DNA of 64,000 nucleotides. Origin: Nematopogon swammerdamellus (Eukaryota; Arthropoda; Insecta; Lepidoptera; Adelidae). The translations under genes were made by a program, and so were the position numbers. The notes beneath the pieces are model-generated. The model worked only from the letters and a program-made list of their open reading frames with translations. It ran no database searches and was not told the origin of the DNA. Location of the stretch: assembly GCA_946902875.1 (NCBI GenBank), contig OX336336.1, positions 4,806,545-4,870,544 on the forward strand, written 5' to 3'. Within the stretch, counting starts at the first letter, position 1, and the number at the start of each line of letters is the position of its first letter. This document shows, in pieces, positions 57,001 through 64,000 of this stretch.

Positions 57001-60000
57001 GTAAGTTCTGGCAGGCAGGTGACGAGCACTCGATGGCTTCACCGAACACATCCAGGCCCATTGCAAGTAGTAGAGGAGTTCATAATCGAGCACGGGACTA
57101 GCGATTCGCCTATCTTGCTTTATTGAAGCGTGCTTGATGTTTCGGCTCACGTCGGCTCAAGTGGCGGGTGGCCGAGTGGTTTGGGCATCGGCTTCTCATG
57201 CGGGAGGTCCCAGGTTCGAATCCGTCGGCGTGTACCAATGAGTTTTTTCTGACGAAAAAATTTACGTGCATACCTACACCCGCTGCTTCACCGTTCGGAA
57301 CTGGTGTAAAACTGTAGGTCCTTTCCCTTGCCCCTTACTAATTGTGAGGCTCAAATTGTAGCCGACTGGGTTGGTACCACCGTACTGGATGTAAGATGGC
57401 CGCATAGCAACCTCGGTTGTGTTCTCCTCTAGTCCAGTATAGCCAGCAATCCAGGGAAGCCTCCGGTATAGCACCTACCTTCTCGGAGGTGATATTGGCT
57501 AGTCAGAGCATGTGCTTTGGCCCCTCTGACTCAGCCACGCATACCGCATTATATAAAAAAAAAGTCGAATCCTCATCAGCTGGTCTACATTGACTAGTCC
57601 GTGGATCAGAACTAGTCCCTTGCTCGACTTCCCTCTCTCTACCGATCCAAATTCTGTATTAGACTCCCAGCACATTGTATAAGATGTAAGAAGTGTTGTG
57701 ATGGTCTCTTGACCATCTTTGGAGGATATAGGACAGCAGCGGTGTCACCGACAGCCCCCTATGCAGAGGTTGCATGACAGAGGACGAAACAGCCACCCAC
57801 GTGCTCCTGGAGTGCCCGGTGGTGGCGGAAGAACGACTGCAGTTTCCTGGGAACGTGGGAACTACCCATGAAGTGTGGAAGCGACCAAAAAGAGCGCTCC
57901 ACTTCATGAAAGAGCTCGGGTGGCTGGAGTAGCACTACCCGGGCGCCAACGTACAACGGACCGATTTGAGGTCTCAGTGTCGAGAATGGCCCACCCGCCT
58001 TCCCAAGAGTCTGGCAGCAAACAAACAAACAATAGGACAGCTGAAGTTAATGACTGAGGGATATTGGAAGACAGATCCATACAAGTCCAGCAAGAACCAT
58101 TCACATAAGCCTGCATAATAATAATACCTACCTAAAACAGTAAGTCTTCCCTGCCAGCAAAATCACTCCACTTAATAACGATTCTACTTTAATATTGACT
58201 GATTTCAGTCGCAGTTCTAGTCTAGCTTCAGTTTGCAGTCTAGTTTCAGCTAAATTCTCTCATGTTTAATCTCGTGTTTAATAATTCTCTCATGTTTTAA
58301 GGTGTTACACAAAGTGATATATATACAGGGTGTCCCAGAAACCGACGATAATCCTTTAACAGGAGATGGGGCTGCTAATTACCTCTCAGAATATCTAATT
58401 TTAGGTTTAGTAAAAATGGCTTAGTTTTTGAGATATTGTCATTTTTGTAAAAATCCAAAATTTTCTCCCTCAGCTCATTTTTTTAAATGCCCCAAGTACA
58501 AATGTAAGATTTTCTTAAATCTAGTTTTTGTCAAATATTCCTGAAAAGTAAGGCTTTCACACGGTATAATTTATTTTTTGATGTTTAATCCTGTTTAGCT
58601 GAAAAACGACTTAAGAGCCAAATGTTAAAAAAATTTCAGCCTCATCCCTTGAGTTTGGCCCTTCGCGGTGAAAAAAAAAATTACTACACTAAAGTGGCAG
58701 TATGCCACAAAAATACGCCCATCTAATGTAGTTTTTAAAATGGTACATCACTTACCGATTTGCCCAATAATTTATGAGATATTGTTATTTAACTGCAAAA
58801 GGACCTCGGAATTTGATAACTGTTCTACCAAGTACGAATTGGAATAAAATAAACACTTGAAGTAAATTGGTCTTTATTAACCTGTTAAAGTAGATGTTCA
58901 AATTGTTTACCACCTGCACAAATGCTAGCTCGACATCTTCTCACAAATGCCCGGTTGATGCGTCGAGCAAGTACTCGATGCAAGTGCAGATACGTCCACC
59001 TATGCTATGTAGTTTGTGTTTTCCGTCCAGTTGAGTGTAGCCGGCACGACCGAAGGGAAGAACTGACGTGGCAATTCTTTCTTTGAGTTCTATCAAGTTT
59101 TCCACCCGTTTTTTTTTCACCGCGAAGGGCCAAACTCAAGGGATGAGGCTGAAATTTTTTTAACATGTGGCTCTTAAGTCGTTTTTCAGCTAAACAGGAT
59201 TAAACATGAAAAAATAAATTATACCATGTGAAAGCCTTTCTTTTCAGGAATATTTGACAAAAACTAGATTTAAGAAAATCTTACATTTGTACTTGTGGCA
59301 TTTAAAAAAATGAGCTGAGGGAGAACATTTTGGATTTTTACAAAAATGACAATATCTCAAAAACTAAGCCATTTTTACTAAACCTCAAACTAGATATTCT
59401 GAGAGGTAATTAGCAGCCCTATCTCCTGTTAAAGGATTATCGTCGGTTTCTGGGACACCCTGTATACAACACTGTAATGTGTAGGTACTATTTATTCCTG
59501 GAGTATTGTATGGGTATTGTATGCACCTACCGTCTCTCATGAATCAATCATGATACAGCCGGTTAGGCCAGTTTCGGAGATGGTGTTTGCACACAACACA
59601 GAATAATCATTGCCAATTAGTATGTATGAAATAGGGACAATTTCTGTTTGTGTAAAGTGTCTGTAAAAAATTATACAAATTTTGAGTTTAAAGTTTGAGT
59701 TCACCTTAATTAACATAAGGTCCTAGCAACCACACATCTACCTATATTAGACGAACCATTTTAGGCACAAGTTGGTCTTCCGAGTCGCCGTGCCCCAGCC
59801 GCCCGTACCGGCCCTTGCCCCACGTGTAGATGCGTCCGCGTGCAGTAATACACGCGGAGTGAGCTCCTCCGCACGCGATCGCAACCACCTCCAGTCCCGA
59901 TAGCGCTGTGATCAACTTGGGCTGGTCGTAGCTCCTGCAGAGACATGCTATGTGAAGGCATTGAGTAGCAAGAGGTTGGGGGCAGACAGAAATTTCCACA

Positions 60001-62708
60001 CCTAAAATTTGTATAAAAATGAATATGTTGATAGGTACATTTTGCACGGAGGTACATAGATTCTACGTAACTTCTACTGCTATTCTCGGAATTGTCACTC
60101 TGCAAACCAAAAGTCTGAGTATATGCCAGCCATTAAGTAATGTTTTTTTAGGTTTCTGTACGGAAGCCTATTACTAAGCCTACAACGTCTGTCTTTCTGT
60201 CTATCTGTCTGTCTGTCTATCTGCCCGTCCATCCAATGGCTTTATCTTTGAAACCGTTATAGTTAGCCGGTTGAAATTTTCAGAATATACAGCAGATTTA
60301 AGAAATAATTAAAAAATTTAAAATGAAAAATTAAGGGCCTCATACAAGAAACATGTTTTCAAGGTTTTTTTGTGGTGCGGAAACCTCGGTGCGCGAGTCC
60401 GACTCGCACTTGTAGTATTTTTGTATTTTTTTTATACAAAACTGACATGGCAGGTTTTGCCAACAGTAAGTCGAATGAGGATAGTGACTTTCCCAACGTC
60501 TGCAATGTGATAGCCAACTACCTTTAGCAAATCACAACTAGATATATAGTGAAGGCTCACCCTCTGTGTCCGTGCCCAAGCTTTCCATCCTCTCCCTCCC
60601 CCCAGCTGTACACTTCACCCTCTGCGCTCAGAGCCAGGCAGTGCTTACCCCCAGAGTTGCACGCCACCTGTGGGCCAAGAGTTCAAATAAAATATTCTTC
60701 ATTAAACACCATTAAAAACATGGGATAGAAAAAGATGAGTTTAATGTCATGAAACTTTGCAAACTAAGGCCCAATTATGGGAAGGAAGATTATGCTCTGA
60801 TTGTCTGTGGAACCAACCACAAATTTTAGGATATGTCAAGTACACAGAAGAAGAGATTATATATTTCCACAAGATAATCTTAAGGTTTACGATATCATAG
60901 GACAATCCTTCTTCCCGCAATTGGGCCTAAGAGATTTTATGTTAAACATTCTCAGAGTTAAAAGTGCAATTTGTGAGATAGATAAAAATACTTTATTGCT
61001 CCAAAAACATTTTACAGAAACAAACGATAAGCAGGTAATTTACATGAGGGGCAAAGGCGGACTTATCCCAACAGGGATTACTCCCAGTCAACCTTTGCAT
61101 GTTTGAGAGCTGTATGTTGTGAAATATAAGTAGGTAGTAGGTCCACGCATAGCAGACAGGGGAATGCATTCTTTTACTGTAGAGCTGCCTAAAGTTCGGA
61201 CTAAGCGCTCCAGTATTTATTTGATCTTTCAATAGAAGCGTAAAAAGGCATCTGTCACGCCGGCACGTCATTTGCAGCCTCCGTTCTAAACCGAATGCTT
61301 TGTGTGGATTGTCGGCTCAACAATCCACATTGACGGCGTCAAGTGTCTCAGGCATCCATAAAAAAAAATAACTTGAGTGTGAGAATTTAAAATATAATAT
61401 ATGGAATATAACTGATAAACTATAATATACTACTTATATAACTACGTGGGATAAAATATGTTTTTTATTTGACAAAGAAAAATTAAATTAAACAGAAATG
61501 TAACAACTTAAATTAAATAAAAATATTCCTGCATCCTCGGGACATCATTCATTGTCCCGAGGACAGCCGCCGCGTTCCCGCGCTGGATGGCGAGGCTGAT
61601 GTTTTGTGTGAGGAACGCTTTGGCACGACGGTCCCCGGACGCTTCAATAAGCAGCTGACCTAGCTGCTTCACGAGGTCTTTAGCGTCCGGACTCCACACC
61701 CCAAGAGTCTCCACAGCAAAGGCAACGAACTCGTAGTGCTGCTTAATAGTATTGTATTTCAGATGTTTCGCTTTTTCTGCCTTTGCTGCGGCATAGCCAG
61801 CAACCTGACTAGAGCCCACTACATGACTAGGAGCTAAGGTATCGGCACACGTGACATCCCAAACCAAAGCCCTCCCCTGCTTCCACGGCAAGAGTGTGAG
61901 ACCGTCTGGCCGTTTTCCGTCGTCTCTAGACAGGCCAAGAGGTTCCAACATACTAGGCATATTCGCAGATGCAAGGGAGCGCTTTAGAATACGGTTGATG
62001 TCAGCGTGGCGAGATATCCTGCCAGCACTCCTGGAGCAAGAAAGACCATGATGCCCTAACGTCCTCACCAATTCACCGCAAACACATGTATGCTGCTGGC
62101 AGATCCTGACACCAAACCGCAGACAGAAAGCGATGCGTAGCGTATCTCTGTCAAGCAGAGTGCCAAGGTGTGGTGACGGAAATGCATTAAGCCACGCACC
62201 GGATTCAGTCTGCGACGATGCCAGGATGCGTGCCTTATCAGCATCGCTGCCGTCCAGAGAGAGAACTCTACAAATTGAATTAATAACGGGTTCATCCCAG
62301 CCACGTTGCGAATTTGGGAAAACTGGTGGAGATTGATTGGGACATTTCACCAGCCACGCCTCCCTCGCCTCGACCGAGTGTACAACCTCAACGTCACCGA
62401 GTGACGGGCTTAATACAGAACCGATGAGGTTTGATACACTGTGGATCGACGAGAGGAAGGCAGGCAAGGCGACATCCTGGACCAAACGGACTCCGCATCC
62501 ACCGAACCTAACGTGGGATGGTGTTTGTAATTATTTACAATTATGGGTTTAGCTTCATGGCTACATTAGCCATGAAGCAAAACCCATAAAAACGTAAAGA
62601 AATAAGAAATGACCTTGGTGATGAAGACATGTTGTATTGAAATGAGCAGTGTGGGCTGCAGCACTGAGTCCAAGCCTCCGATACCTAATCTTCCTCCGGC
62701 TCCGTAAC
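41364..62708 (-). CDS. HERC2: HERC2 E3 ubiquitin ligase, C-terminal 15 exons (RCC1-like propeller and HECT domain)
   Basis: HERC2 is a giant (about 4,800-residue) HECT ubiquitin ligase acting in DNA-damage and ubiquitin signalling. Exons from N to C: 62614-62708, 60561-60667, 59757-59934, 56857-56980, 54900-55029, 54224-54458, 53440-53712, 52520-52730, 51601-51795, 50519-50691, 49094-49224, 47442-47605, 46233-46387, 42942-43054, 41364-41547. Every junction has ag/GT signals and compatible phase, giving about 821 residues without a stop. The first six exons encode most of the last seven-bladed RCC1-like domain ([40 protein letters not shown]). The remainder is the HECT domain with the active-site cysteine in [10 protein letters not shown] (exon at 42942). 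The order matches known HERC2. N-terminal exons lie past the right edge. Exons are GC-rich; introns are rich in LINE, SINE and MITE insertions, none breaking an exon. Confidence 0.96.
41592..41890 (+). repeat. Dispersed lepidopteran repeat (GGTTTCCGTA...TCCGACTCGTACTTG)
   Basis: In the last HERC2 intron, just beyond the last-exon acceptor. GGAAGCCTATTACTAAGCCT, a CTGTCTGCCTGTCCGTCCGT run, CGGAAACCTCGGTG and CCGACTCGTACTTGGCC. A second copy in the same orientation is at 60143-60415. No coding. Confidence 0.7.
42942..43054 (-). CDS. HERC2: HERC2 exon with catalytic cysteine
   Basis: [20 protein letters not shown] then [17 protein letters not shown]. The Cys of YTCFF is the thioester-forming residue of HECT ligases. 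Splice: ttgatgcgcag | ... CTGAG|gtaaca, phase 0 to 2. Confidence 0.95.
43098..45350. mobile_element. Tail-to-tail pair of short Helitron-like elements forming a palindrome, split by a retrotransposon
   Basis: Left copy about 43098-43323 (AATCCAACGTCTGCTTTCTG, CTATAGGCTACTTACTATCA, CGCGAGCACAGCTATTA); inverted copy 43326-43485 continuing at 45278-45350. Arms of about 225 bp. GCGAGCACAGCTA near the centre is like a Helitron 3' end. The insertion at about 43486 breaks the right arm. Confidence 0.65.
43486..45288 (+). mobile_element. 5'-truncated non-LTR retrotransposon with intact RT frame
   Basis: A 447-codon open frame (43501-44844) runs from the RT fingers ([17 protein letters not shown]) through [37 protein letters not shown] and the catalytic FADD to the post-RT tail. 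It stops at TAA and has a 440-bp 3' UTR ending AATAAACAATA. No endonuclease domain is left, so it is truncated. The family resembles jockey/Daphne/CR1-type elements. Copies at 25079-26138 (almost identical) and 51036-51572 (3' UTR only). Confidence 0.9.
45352..45597. mobile_element. MITE with ~100-bp TIRs (GGTCTTTCAA)
   Basis: GGTCTTTCAATTGTAGGTAA then CGATACGCTA, and the inverse at the right end; the arms include GTATCAGATACTGATCACGT. The centre is AT-rich, non-coding. HERC2 intron. Confidence 0.85.
45860..46165 (+). repeat. LINE/SINE 3' tails with AAAT runs
   Basis: Three successive ends of the form GCCTGTCTAAAATAAATAAA (45890, 45960, 46145), each with an AAAT tail. Another at 37005. Confidence 0.7.
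46233..46387 (-). CDS. HERC2: HERC2 HECT exon ([10 protein letters not shown])
   Basis: [33 protein letters not shown]; acceptor ggcggcag, donor CTGCAG|gtatca. The conserved [12 protein letters not shown] strand of the HECT domain. Confidence 0.95.
46480..47290 (+). pseudogene. Non-LTR C-terminal remnant with 24-bp hairpin
   Basis: [20 protein letters not shown] and [10 protein letters not shown], frameshifted relatives of the WRDD...EDWR...QQW tail of R1/jockey elements. Farther right is a finger-like [20 protein letters not shown]. At 46985-47040 GTGTTCGGATCGTAATCTCA pairs with its inverse around a 7-base loop. Confidence 0.55.
47442..47605 (-). CDS. HERC2: HERC2 HECT exon ([12 protein letters not shown] region)
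   Basis: [20 protein letters not shown] then [20 protein letters not shown]. Typical HECT helix and turn; acceptor gtggcag, donor TAAGG|gtacat. Confidence 0.95.
47925..48060. repeat. Uninterrupted 37-base G tract
   Basis: 47996-48032 is pure G, preceded by GGGGGA (47990-47995). Left of it is the TAACCCTTAATGCAATGCCT end of the type 1 TIR element. GATCACATG and GATCACGTAAT flank the tract. It could be unstable in vivo or an assembly limit. Confidence 0.85.
48690..48970 (+). pseudogene. Non-LTR 3' end remnants
   Basis: A CR1-like 3' end (CACCTTATGTAAATTTTC, GCAATAAAG, CTATCTATC tail) abuts a second 3' end encoding [17 protein letters not shown], the same as 22612-22700. Confidence 0.65.
49094..49224 (-). 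CDS. HERC2: HERC2 HECT exon ([12 protein letters not shown])
   Basis: [37 protein letters not shown]; acceptor cctctacag, donor TACAG|gtcagt, phase 0 to 2. Confidence 0.95.
49471..49666. mobile_element. MITE with AGGGGGTKATTCT ends
   Basis: Left AGGGGGTTATTCTATAG, right end inverse AGGGGGTGATTCTGTA. The interior is made of A/T homopolymer palindromes (AAAAAAATTTTTTT) around an inverted CCATACAAATTTT / AAAATGTATGG centre. Confidence 0.75.
49922..50080 (+). mobile_element. 5S-type SINE, 5'-truncated
   Basis: Body only: GGCGCCGCACTGAATGAAAG, GTCGGTCGAAACGGC to ACATCACGGATGTTGTAGG. Confidence 0.75.
50519..50691 (-). CDS. HERC2: HERC2 HECT exon ([14 protein letters not shown])
   Basis: [39 protein letters not shown]. 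Acceptor gtcgccag, donor CCCAAG|gtattc. Confidence 0.95.
50755..51000 (+). pseudogene. Non-LTR C-terminal remnant
   Basis: GACGACATGAAGTACACCGG, CACTGAAGGCCGGGAGGACT and AGGCGCATGTCAAGCAGTGG are the decayed WRDD / EDWR / QQW tail, the same family as 46480-46790. Confidence 0.6.
51036..51572 (+). mobile_element. 3' UTR copy of the 43.5-kb retrotransposon, with nested CR1-like tail
   Basis: Matches 44912-45288 but is interrupted at about 51270-51413 by a CR1-like 3' end (AAGTCCGCCTTTGCACC, then CTATCTATCTATC). ACTTTAA on both sides of the insert is a likely target duplication. Confidence 0.78.
51601..51795 (-). CDS. HERC2: HERC2 HECT N-lobe exon ([11 protein letters not shown])
   Basis: [39 protein letters not shown]. 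Acceptor gtcgacag, donor TTTCTAG|gttgct. Confidence 0.95.
52040..52275 (+). mobile_element. 5S-type SINE, 5'-truncated
   Basis: TACTAGGTGGTAGAGTTTAT, GGTTGGTACCACCGCACTGA, through TTGTAGGTGATGTGGCC to an A-rich tail at 52266. Confidence 0.8.
52520..52730 (-). CDS. HERC2: HERC2 exon at the start of the HECT domain
   Basis: [48 protein letters not shown]. Acceptor atgggcag, donor TGTGG|gtatgt. Confidence 0.95.
52978..53175 (+). repeat. SINE-like repeat
   Basis: CTCTCCCCGTGCATGTCGTA, GGCTGGCTGGGGTAGCTGG, CACGAAGGTCCCCAACCAAG and an ACAACAACAAC tail. A diverged relative is at 56430-56610. Confidence 0.65.
53440..53712 (-). CDS. HERC2: HERC2 exon joining propeller end to HECT
   Basis: [17 protein letters not shown] closes the last RCC1 blade, then a Pro-rich LPPPPPLE linker and [28 protein letters not shown]. 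Acceptor atccgtcag, donor AGAAAG|gtataa. Confidence 0.95.
54224..54458 (-). CDS. HERC2: HERC2 RCC1-repeat exon ([12 protein letters not shown])
   Basis: [54 protein letters not shown]. Acceptor gttaatag, donor CTCCAG|gtattg. Confidence 0.95.
54584..54770. mobile_element. DNA-transposon-like terminus with perfect hairpin
   Basis: CTTGGGGGCCATCCA and its inverse (54584-54598 / 54604-54618) surround TATAT. TGACGTCA occurs in AATTGACGTCATAG (near 54640) and in AATGACGTCAATTT (near 54690), with C-runs (ACCCCCCT) in between. It looks like back-to-back ends of one element. Confidence 0.5.
54900..55029 (-). CDS. HERC2: HERC2 RCC1-repeat exon ([11 protein letters not shown])
   Basis: [42 protein letters not shown]. 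Acceptor gggtttag, donor CACTTG|gtgagt. Confidence 0.95.
56612..56824. mobile_element. Palindromic MITE (AGTGCCACCAGGAAG)
   Basis: Arms of about 95 bp: AGTGCCACCAGGAAGTTATG, ATGCGTGGGAAATATGCGAA and the inverse at the right. The right end lies only 32 bp from the HERC2 exon donor at 56856. Confidence 0.85.
56857..56980 (-). CDS. HERC2: HERC2 RCC1-repeat exon ([17 protein letters not shown])
   Basis: [40 protein letters not shown]. Acceptor cggacacag, donor CTCG|gtgcgt. Confidence 0.95.
57033..57665 (-). pseudogene. RLE retrotransposon 3' fragment split by a tRNA-derived SINE
   Basis: 57033-57155 (GATGGCTTCACCGAACACAT) and 57562-57665 (CTCATCAGCTGGTCTACATT, TCCCTCTCTCTACCGATCCA) match consecutive parts of 32830-33060. 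The insert is the SINE at 57160-57560. Confidence 0.75.
57160..57560 (+). mobile_element. tRNA-derived SINE (Leu/Ser-like head)
   Basis: Head GTGGCCGAGTGGTTTGGGC (box A) and CAGGTTCGAATCC (box B), an anticodon-arm-like GGCTTCTCATGCGGGAGG, then a SINE body (GTTGGTACCACCGTACTGGA, CTCTAGTCCAGTATAGCC) and an A-tail near 57550. The insertion context argues against a functional tRNA gene. Confidence 0.75.
57757..57932 (+). pseudogene. Non-LTR C-terminal zinc-finger fragment
   Basis: [20 protein letters not shown] gives the C-x2-C-x9-H-x4-C-type finger at the end of jockey/R1-type ORF2, then FMKELGWLE and TAG. Confidence 0.7.
58326..59462 (-). mobile_element. Tc1/mariner-like element with ~350-bp TIRs and transposase remnant
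   Basis: Ends CAGGGTGTCCCAGAAACCGA and its exact inverse, flanked by TA on both sides. Arms extend to about 58675 and from 59113. On the minus strand 58870-58990 reads [20 protein letters not shown] then FEHLL and stop, the usual end of an IS630/Tc1-type transposase. A 5S-SINE body piece (58997-59073) is inserted beside it. HERC2 intron. Confidence 0.8.
59757..59934 (-). CDS. HERC2: HERC2 RCC1-repeat exon ([20 protein letters not shown])
   Basis: [34 protein letters not shown], then the near-invariant blade motif. Acceptor ctctgcag, donor AAAATG|gttcgt. Confidence 0.95.
60143..60415 (+). repeat. Dispersed repeat, second copy of the 41592 family
   Basis: GGTTTCTGTACGGAAGCCTA, a CTGTCTGTCTGTCTATCTGC run, GTGCGGAAACCTCGGTGCGC, GAGTCCGACTCGCACTTG. 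Confidence 0.7.
60561..60667 (-). CDS. HERC2: HERC2 RCC1-repeat exon ([14 protein letters not shown])
   Basis: [35 protein letters not shown]. Acceptor ggcccacag, donor AGAGG|gtgagc. Confidence 0.95.
61034..61330 (-). repeat. CR1-like LINE 3' end, inverted
   Basis: GGCAAAGGCGGACTTATCCC and the AAATACTTTATTGCTCC stretch before it are the inverse of the AAGTCCGCCTTTGC...GCAATAAAG tail. Continues to about 61330 with a degenerate body. Confidence 0.55.
61508..62485 (-). pseudogene. RLE-type non-LTR C-terminal ORF, 325 codons
   Basis: An intact frame with a CCHC-like finger ([17 protein letters not shown]) and [13 protein letters not shown], then the nuclease-type signature [29 protein letters not shown] (PD...WDVT). 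It differs from the 33-kb family, so this is a second RLE lineage. No RT remains: 5'-truncated, probably dead, though the frame is unbroken. HERC2 intron. Confidence 0.8.
62542..62588. repeat. 21-bp hairpin
   Basis: TATGGGTTTAGCTTCATGGC and its inverse with one mismatch around ACATT, 25 bp from the HERC2 exon donor. Confidence 0.85.
62614..62708 (-). CDS. HERC2: HERC2 RCC1-repeat exon (first in window)
   Basis: [31 protein letters not shown]. Acceptor tgtcgaag (phase 1), donor CCAAG|gtcatt. The upstream exon is not found in 62709-64000. Confidence 0.92.
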
Positions 62709-62771
62709 CTTCGACAAAACACACAAGACATAAGATTCTTAGTGACGTATGTGGGGCCGGTACTTTAATAA

Positions 62772-63598
62772 GAATAGTCCCCACTGCATCTCTCCCCGTG
62801 CATGTCGTAAAATGCGACTAAGGGATAAGTTCAAGATGCCGTGCATAAGGGCGACAGGTTAGCCACCTCTCACCTTGACGCGGTCTTTCCACCGAGTCAT
62901 GCAGCAGGTGGGTCTTCGTGCCTTACTTGCTGCCTGATAGTTATCTTGTCCGAATACTTTGCTAAACGTATTGTTCGGTGTTGTGCTGTAATTCACCAGA
63001 GTACTTGCAGCACAACACCGATTACTCTGCTTACCCCGATTGTCGGTATACGGCGTGTGGTGGGTGTGTGTGTGTGTGTGTGTTTGTGAGTATAAATGAA
63101 ATGAAATGAAATTTTTATTAATACCATTTTACATACAATTTGCATTCCCTCTCCTCTAAACTAGCTTCATGGCTGTAATATGAAGGAGAGGTATTCAGTA
63201 AGGTGTATTTCACTTGGGTATTATATATTCTATAGAAATATGAGATGTGGTGTGCTGTATGGTGGTGTGTGGTGGTGTATTGTGGTGTGATGTGGTGTGG
63301 TGTGTACTGTGAGTTTAATTATGTTGAGTTTTTTTTTTATGTAATAATCAAGTACCTACGTACATCTTGTTTTGCCTTTATGCAACTATGCAATATAACA
63401 AGCTGGCAAGGCACTGTGACCACACAGTGAGTCAGCTGAGTGTGCTCCCTTTTCCTCACATGTATGTGCTCATTTATATTGCTGTGTGAGTTATTGTTAC
63501 GATTCAGATTCAGATATTTATTTCGTCATAAAGAACACACAACATTAACAATATTTAATTGAGACATATGTATAATCAGTATAGTTCATCATAATTTT
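62772..63598. repeat. SINE-like repeat and GT-rich microsatellites
   Basis: 62772-62960 carries CTCTCCCCGTGCATGTCGTA and GTGAGGTGGCTA-type sequence (inverse of 55870-55975). (TG)n at 63063-63083; GGTGTG/GTGGT repeats at 63243-63305; LINE-tail-like AAATGAAATGAAATGAAAT at 63098. No gene. Confidence 0.55.
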
Positions 63599-64000
63599 TG
63601 AAGTGAAAACTTCTTTAGCGGCGCTTGGCACTTTTTTAGGTGGGTAAAAAATGTTATACTCGCGTCAGATCTCGAAAAGCGACAGATTTATTTTTATTAT
63701 TTAAAATGTAACCTTAAGTCATTGCATTAAGGGTTAAGTTACGAGTGGCTCGGGATCAATTCTGTTCGTCTCTCAGTGGCAGTAAAGCTGTAAGCGAATC
63801 AAGGGAATCCGATATTCGTTTGGTCGTTTATGTGATTTCGTGGCTCAATGGTAAGAGTGTAGGATTCGTATTTTTTGACCATGGGTTCGAATCCCTCAAA
63901 ATTTTTTTTGTTTTTTTTCTTTTGTTTTCTTTTTTAAGCAATGTTACGGTGTTTAAATTTTTTTAGGGTGTTTAGTTTTTTTTATAACCACCTAAGAATT
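63599..64000 (+). mobile_element. TIR element type 1 with tRNA-like module, cut by window edge
   Basis: Starts GAAGTGAAAACTTCTTTAGC; tRNA-like core at 63838-63897 (TGGCTCAATGGTAAGAG, GGGTTCGAATCCC), then GGGTGTTTAG and ATAACCACCTAAGAATT. Mirrors 10161-10580. Confidence 0.8.

Noticed and set aside
57170..57235. Functional tRNA-Leu/Ser gene
   Set aside because: tRNA-like head is followed by a SINE body and A-tail and is inserted into a dead retrotransposon; treated as SINE.

Overview
The window looks like a piece of a lepidopteran (moth or butterfly) nuclear genome. It has AT-rich introns and intergenic DNA, GC-rich short coding exons, 5S-rRNA-derived and tRNA-derived SINEs of lepidopteran style, a Helitron-like 3' end, an interstitial block of the insect telomere repeat (CCTAA/TTAGG), and very dense nested transposons. 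There are no bacterial genes, operons or CRISPR arrays. Most open frames longer than 60 codons here are artefacts of tandem repeats or transposon remnants; the host genes are split into short exons.

Four host genes can be reconstructed by hand, because their splice sites and codon phases join without a break. (1) ATF6, the ER-stress bZIP factor, lies on the minus strand. Seven coding exons run from 8488 to 535 and break at the start of the bZIP basic region; the rest lies beyond the left edge. (2) and (3) Two tandem plus-strand paralogues of DAPIT/USMG5 (ATP synthase membrane subunit k, ATP5MK) lie at 15573-21310 and 31386-36428. Each has two coding exons split at the same codon and phase, so they arose by DNA duplication, not retrocopying. 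(4) HERC2, the giant HECT/RCC1 ubiquitin ligase, lies on the minus strand. Fifteen C-terminal exons (62708 to 41364) encode most of the last RCC1-like propeller and the whole HECT domain, including the catalytic cysteine.

Layout. 1-8.5 kb: ATF6, with a 39-bp minisatellite in intron 3 and a foldback transposon in intron 2. 8.5-15.5 kb: ATF6 upstream DNA full of short TIR elements carrying a tRNA-like module, a hAT remnant, an AACCGGTT-rich block and telomere-type repeats. 15.6-21.3 kb: diverged DAPIT copy, its intron filled with nested TIR elements. 22.4-30 kb: decayed non-LTR elements and a 3.6-kb inverted pair of 130-bp satellite arrays split by a fresh retrotransposon. 30.5-36.4 kb: conserved DAPIT copy, with two perfect ecdysone-response-like palindromes upstream and a 3-kb RLE-type retrotransposon in its intron. 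36.4-41.4 kb: mostly unannotated, possibly a long HERC2 3' UTR. 41.4-62.7 kb: HERC2 with intronic MITEs, LINE fragments and SINEs. 62.7-64 kb: repeats.

The most unusual structure is the foldback element at 4823-6920. It has a perfect 36-bp terminal inverted repeat, a 7-bp target duplication confirmed against an uninterrupted relative of the target at 33 kb, and inverted arms built from a 10-bp repeat with a ~100-bp higher-order period. I found no transposase gene for it here. All coordinates and splice junctions were read by eye; no alignment or database search was run.
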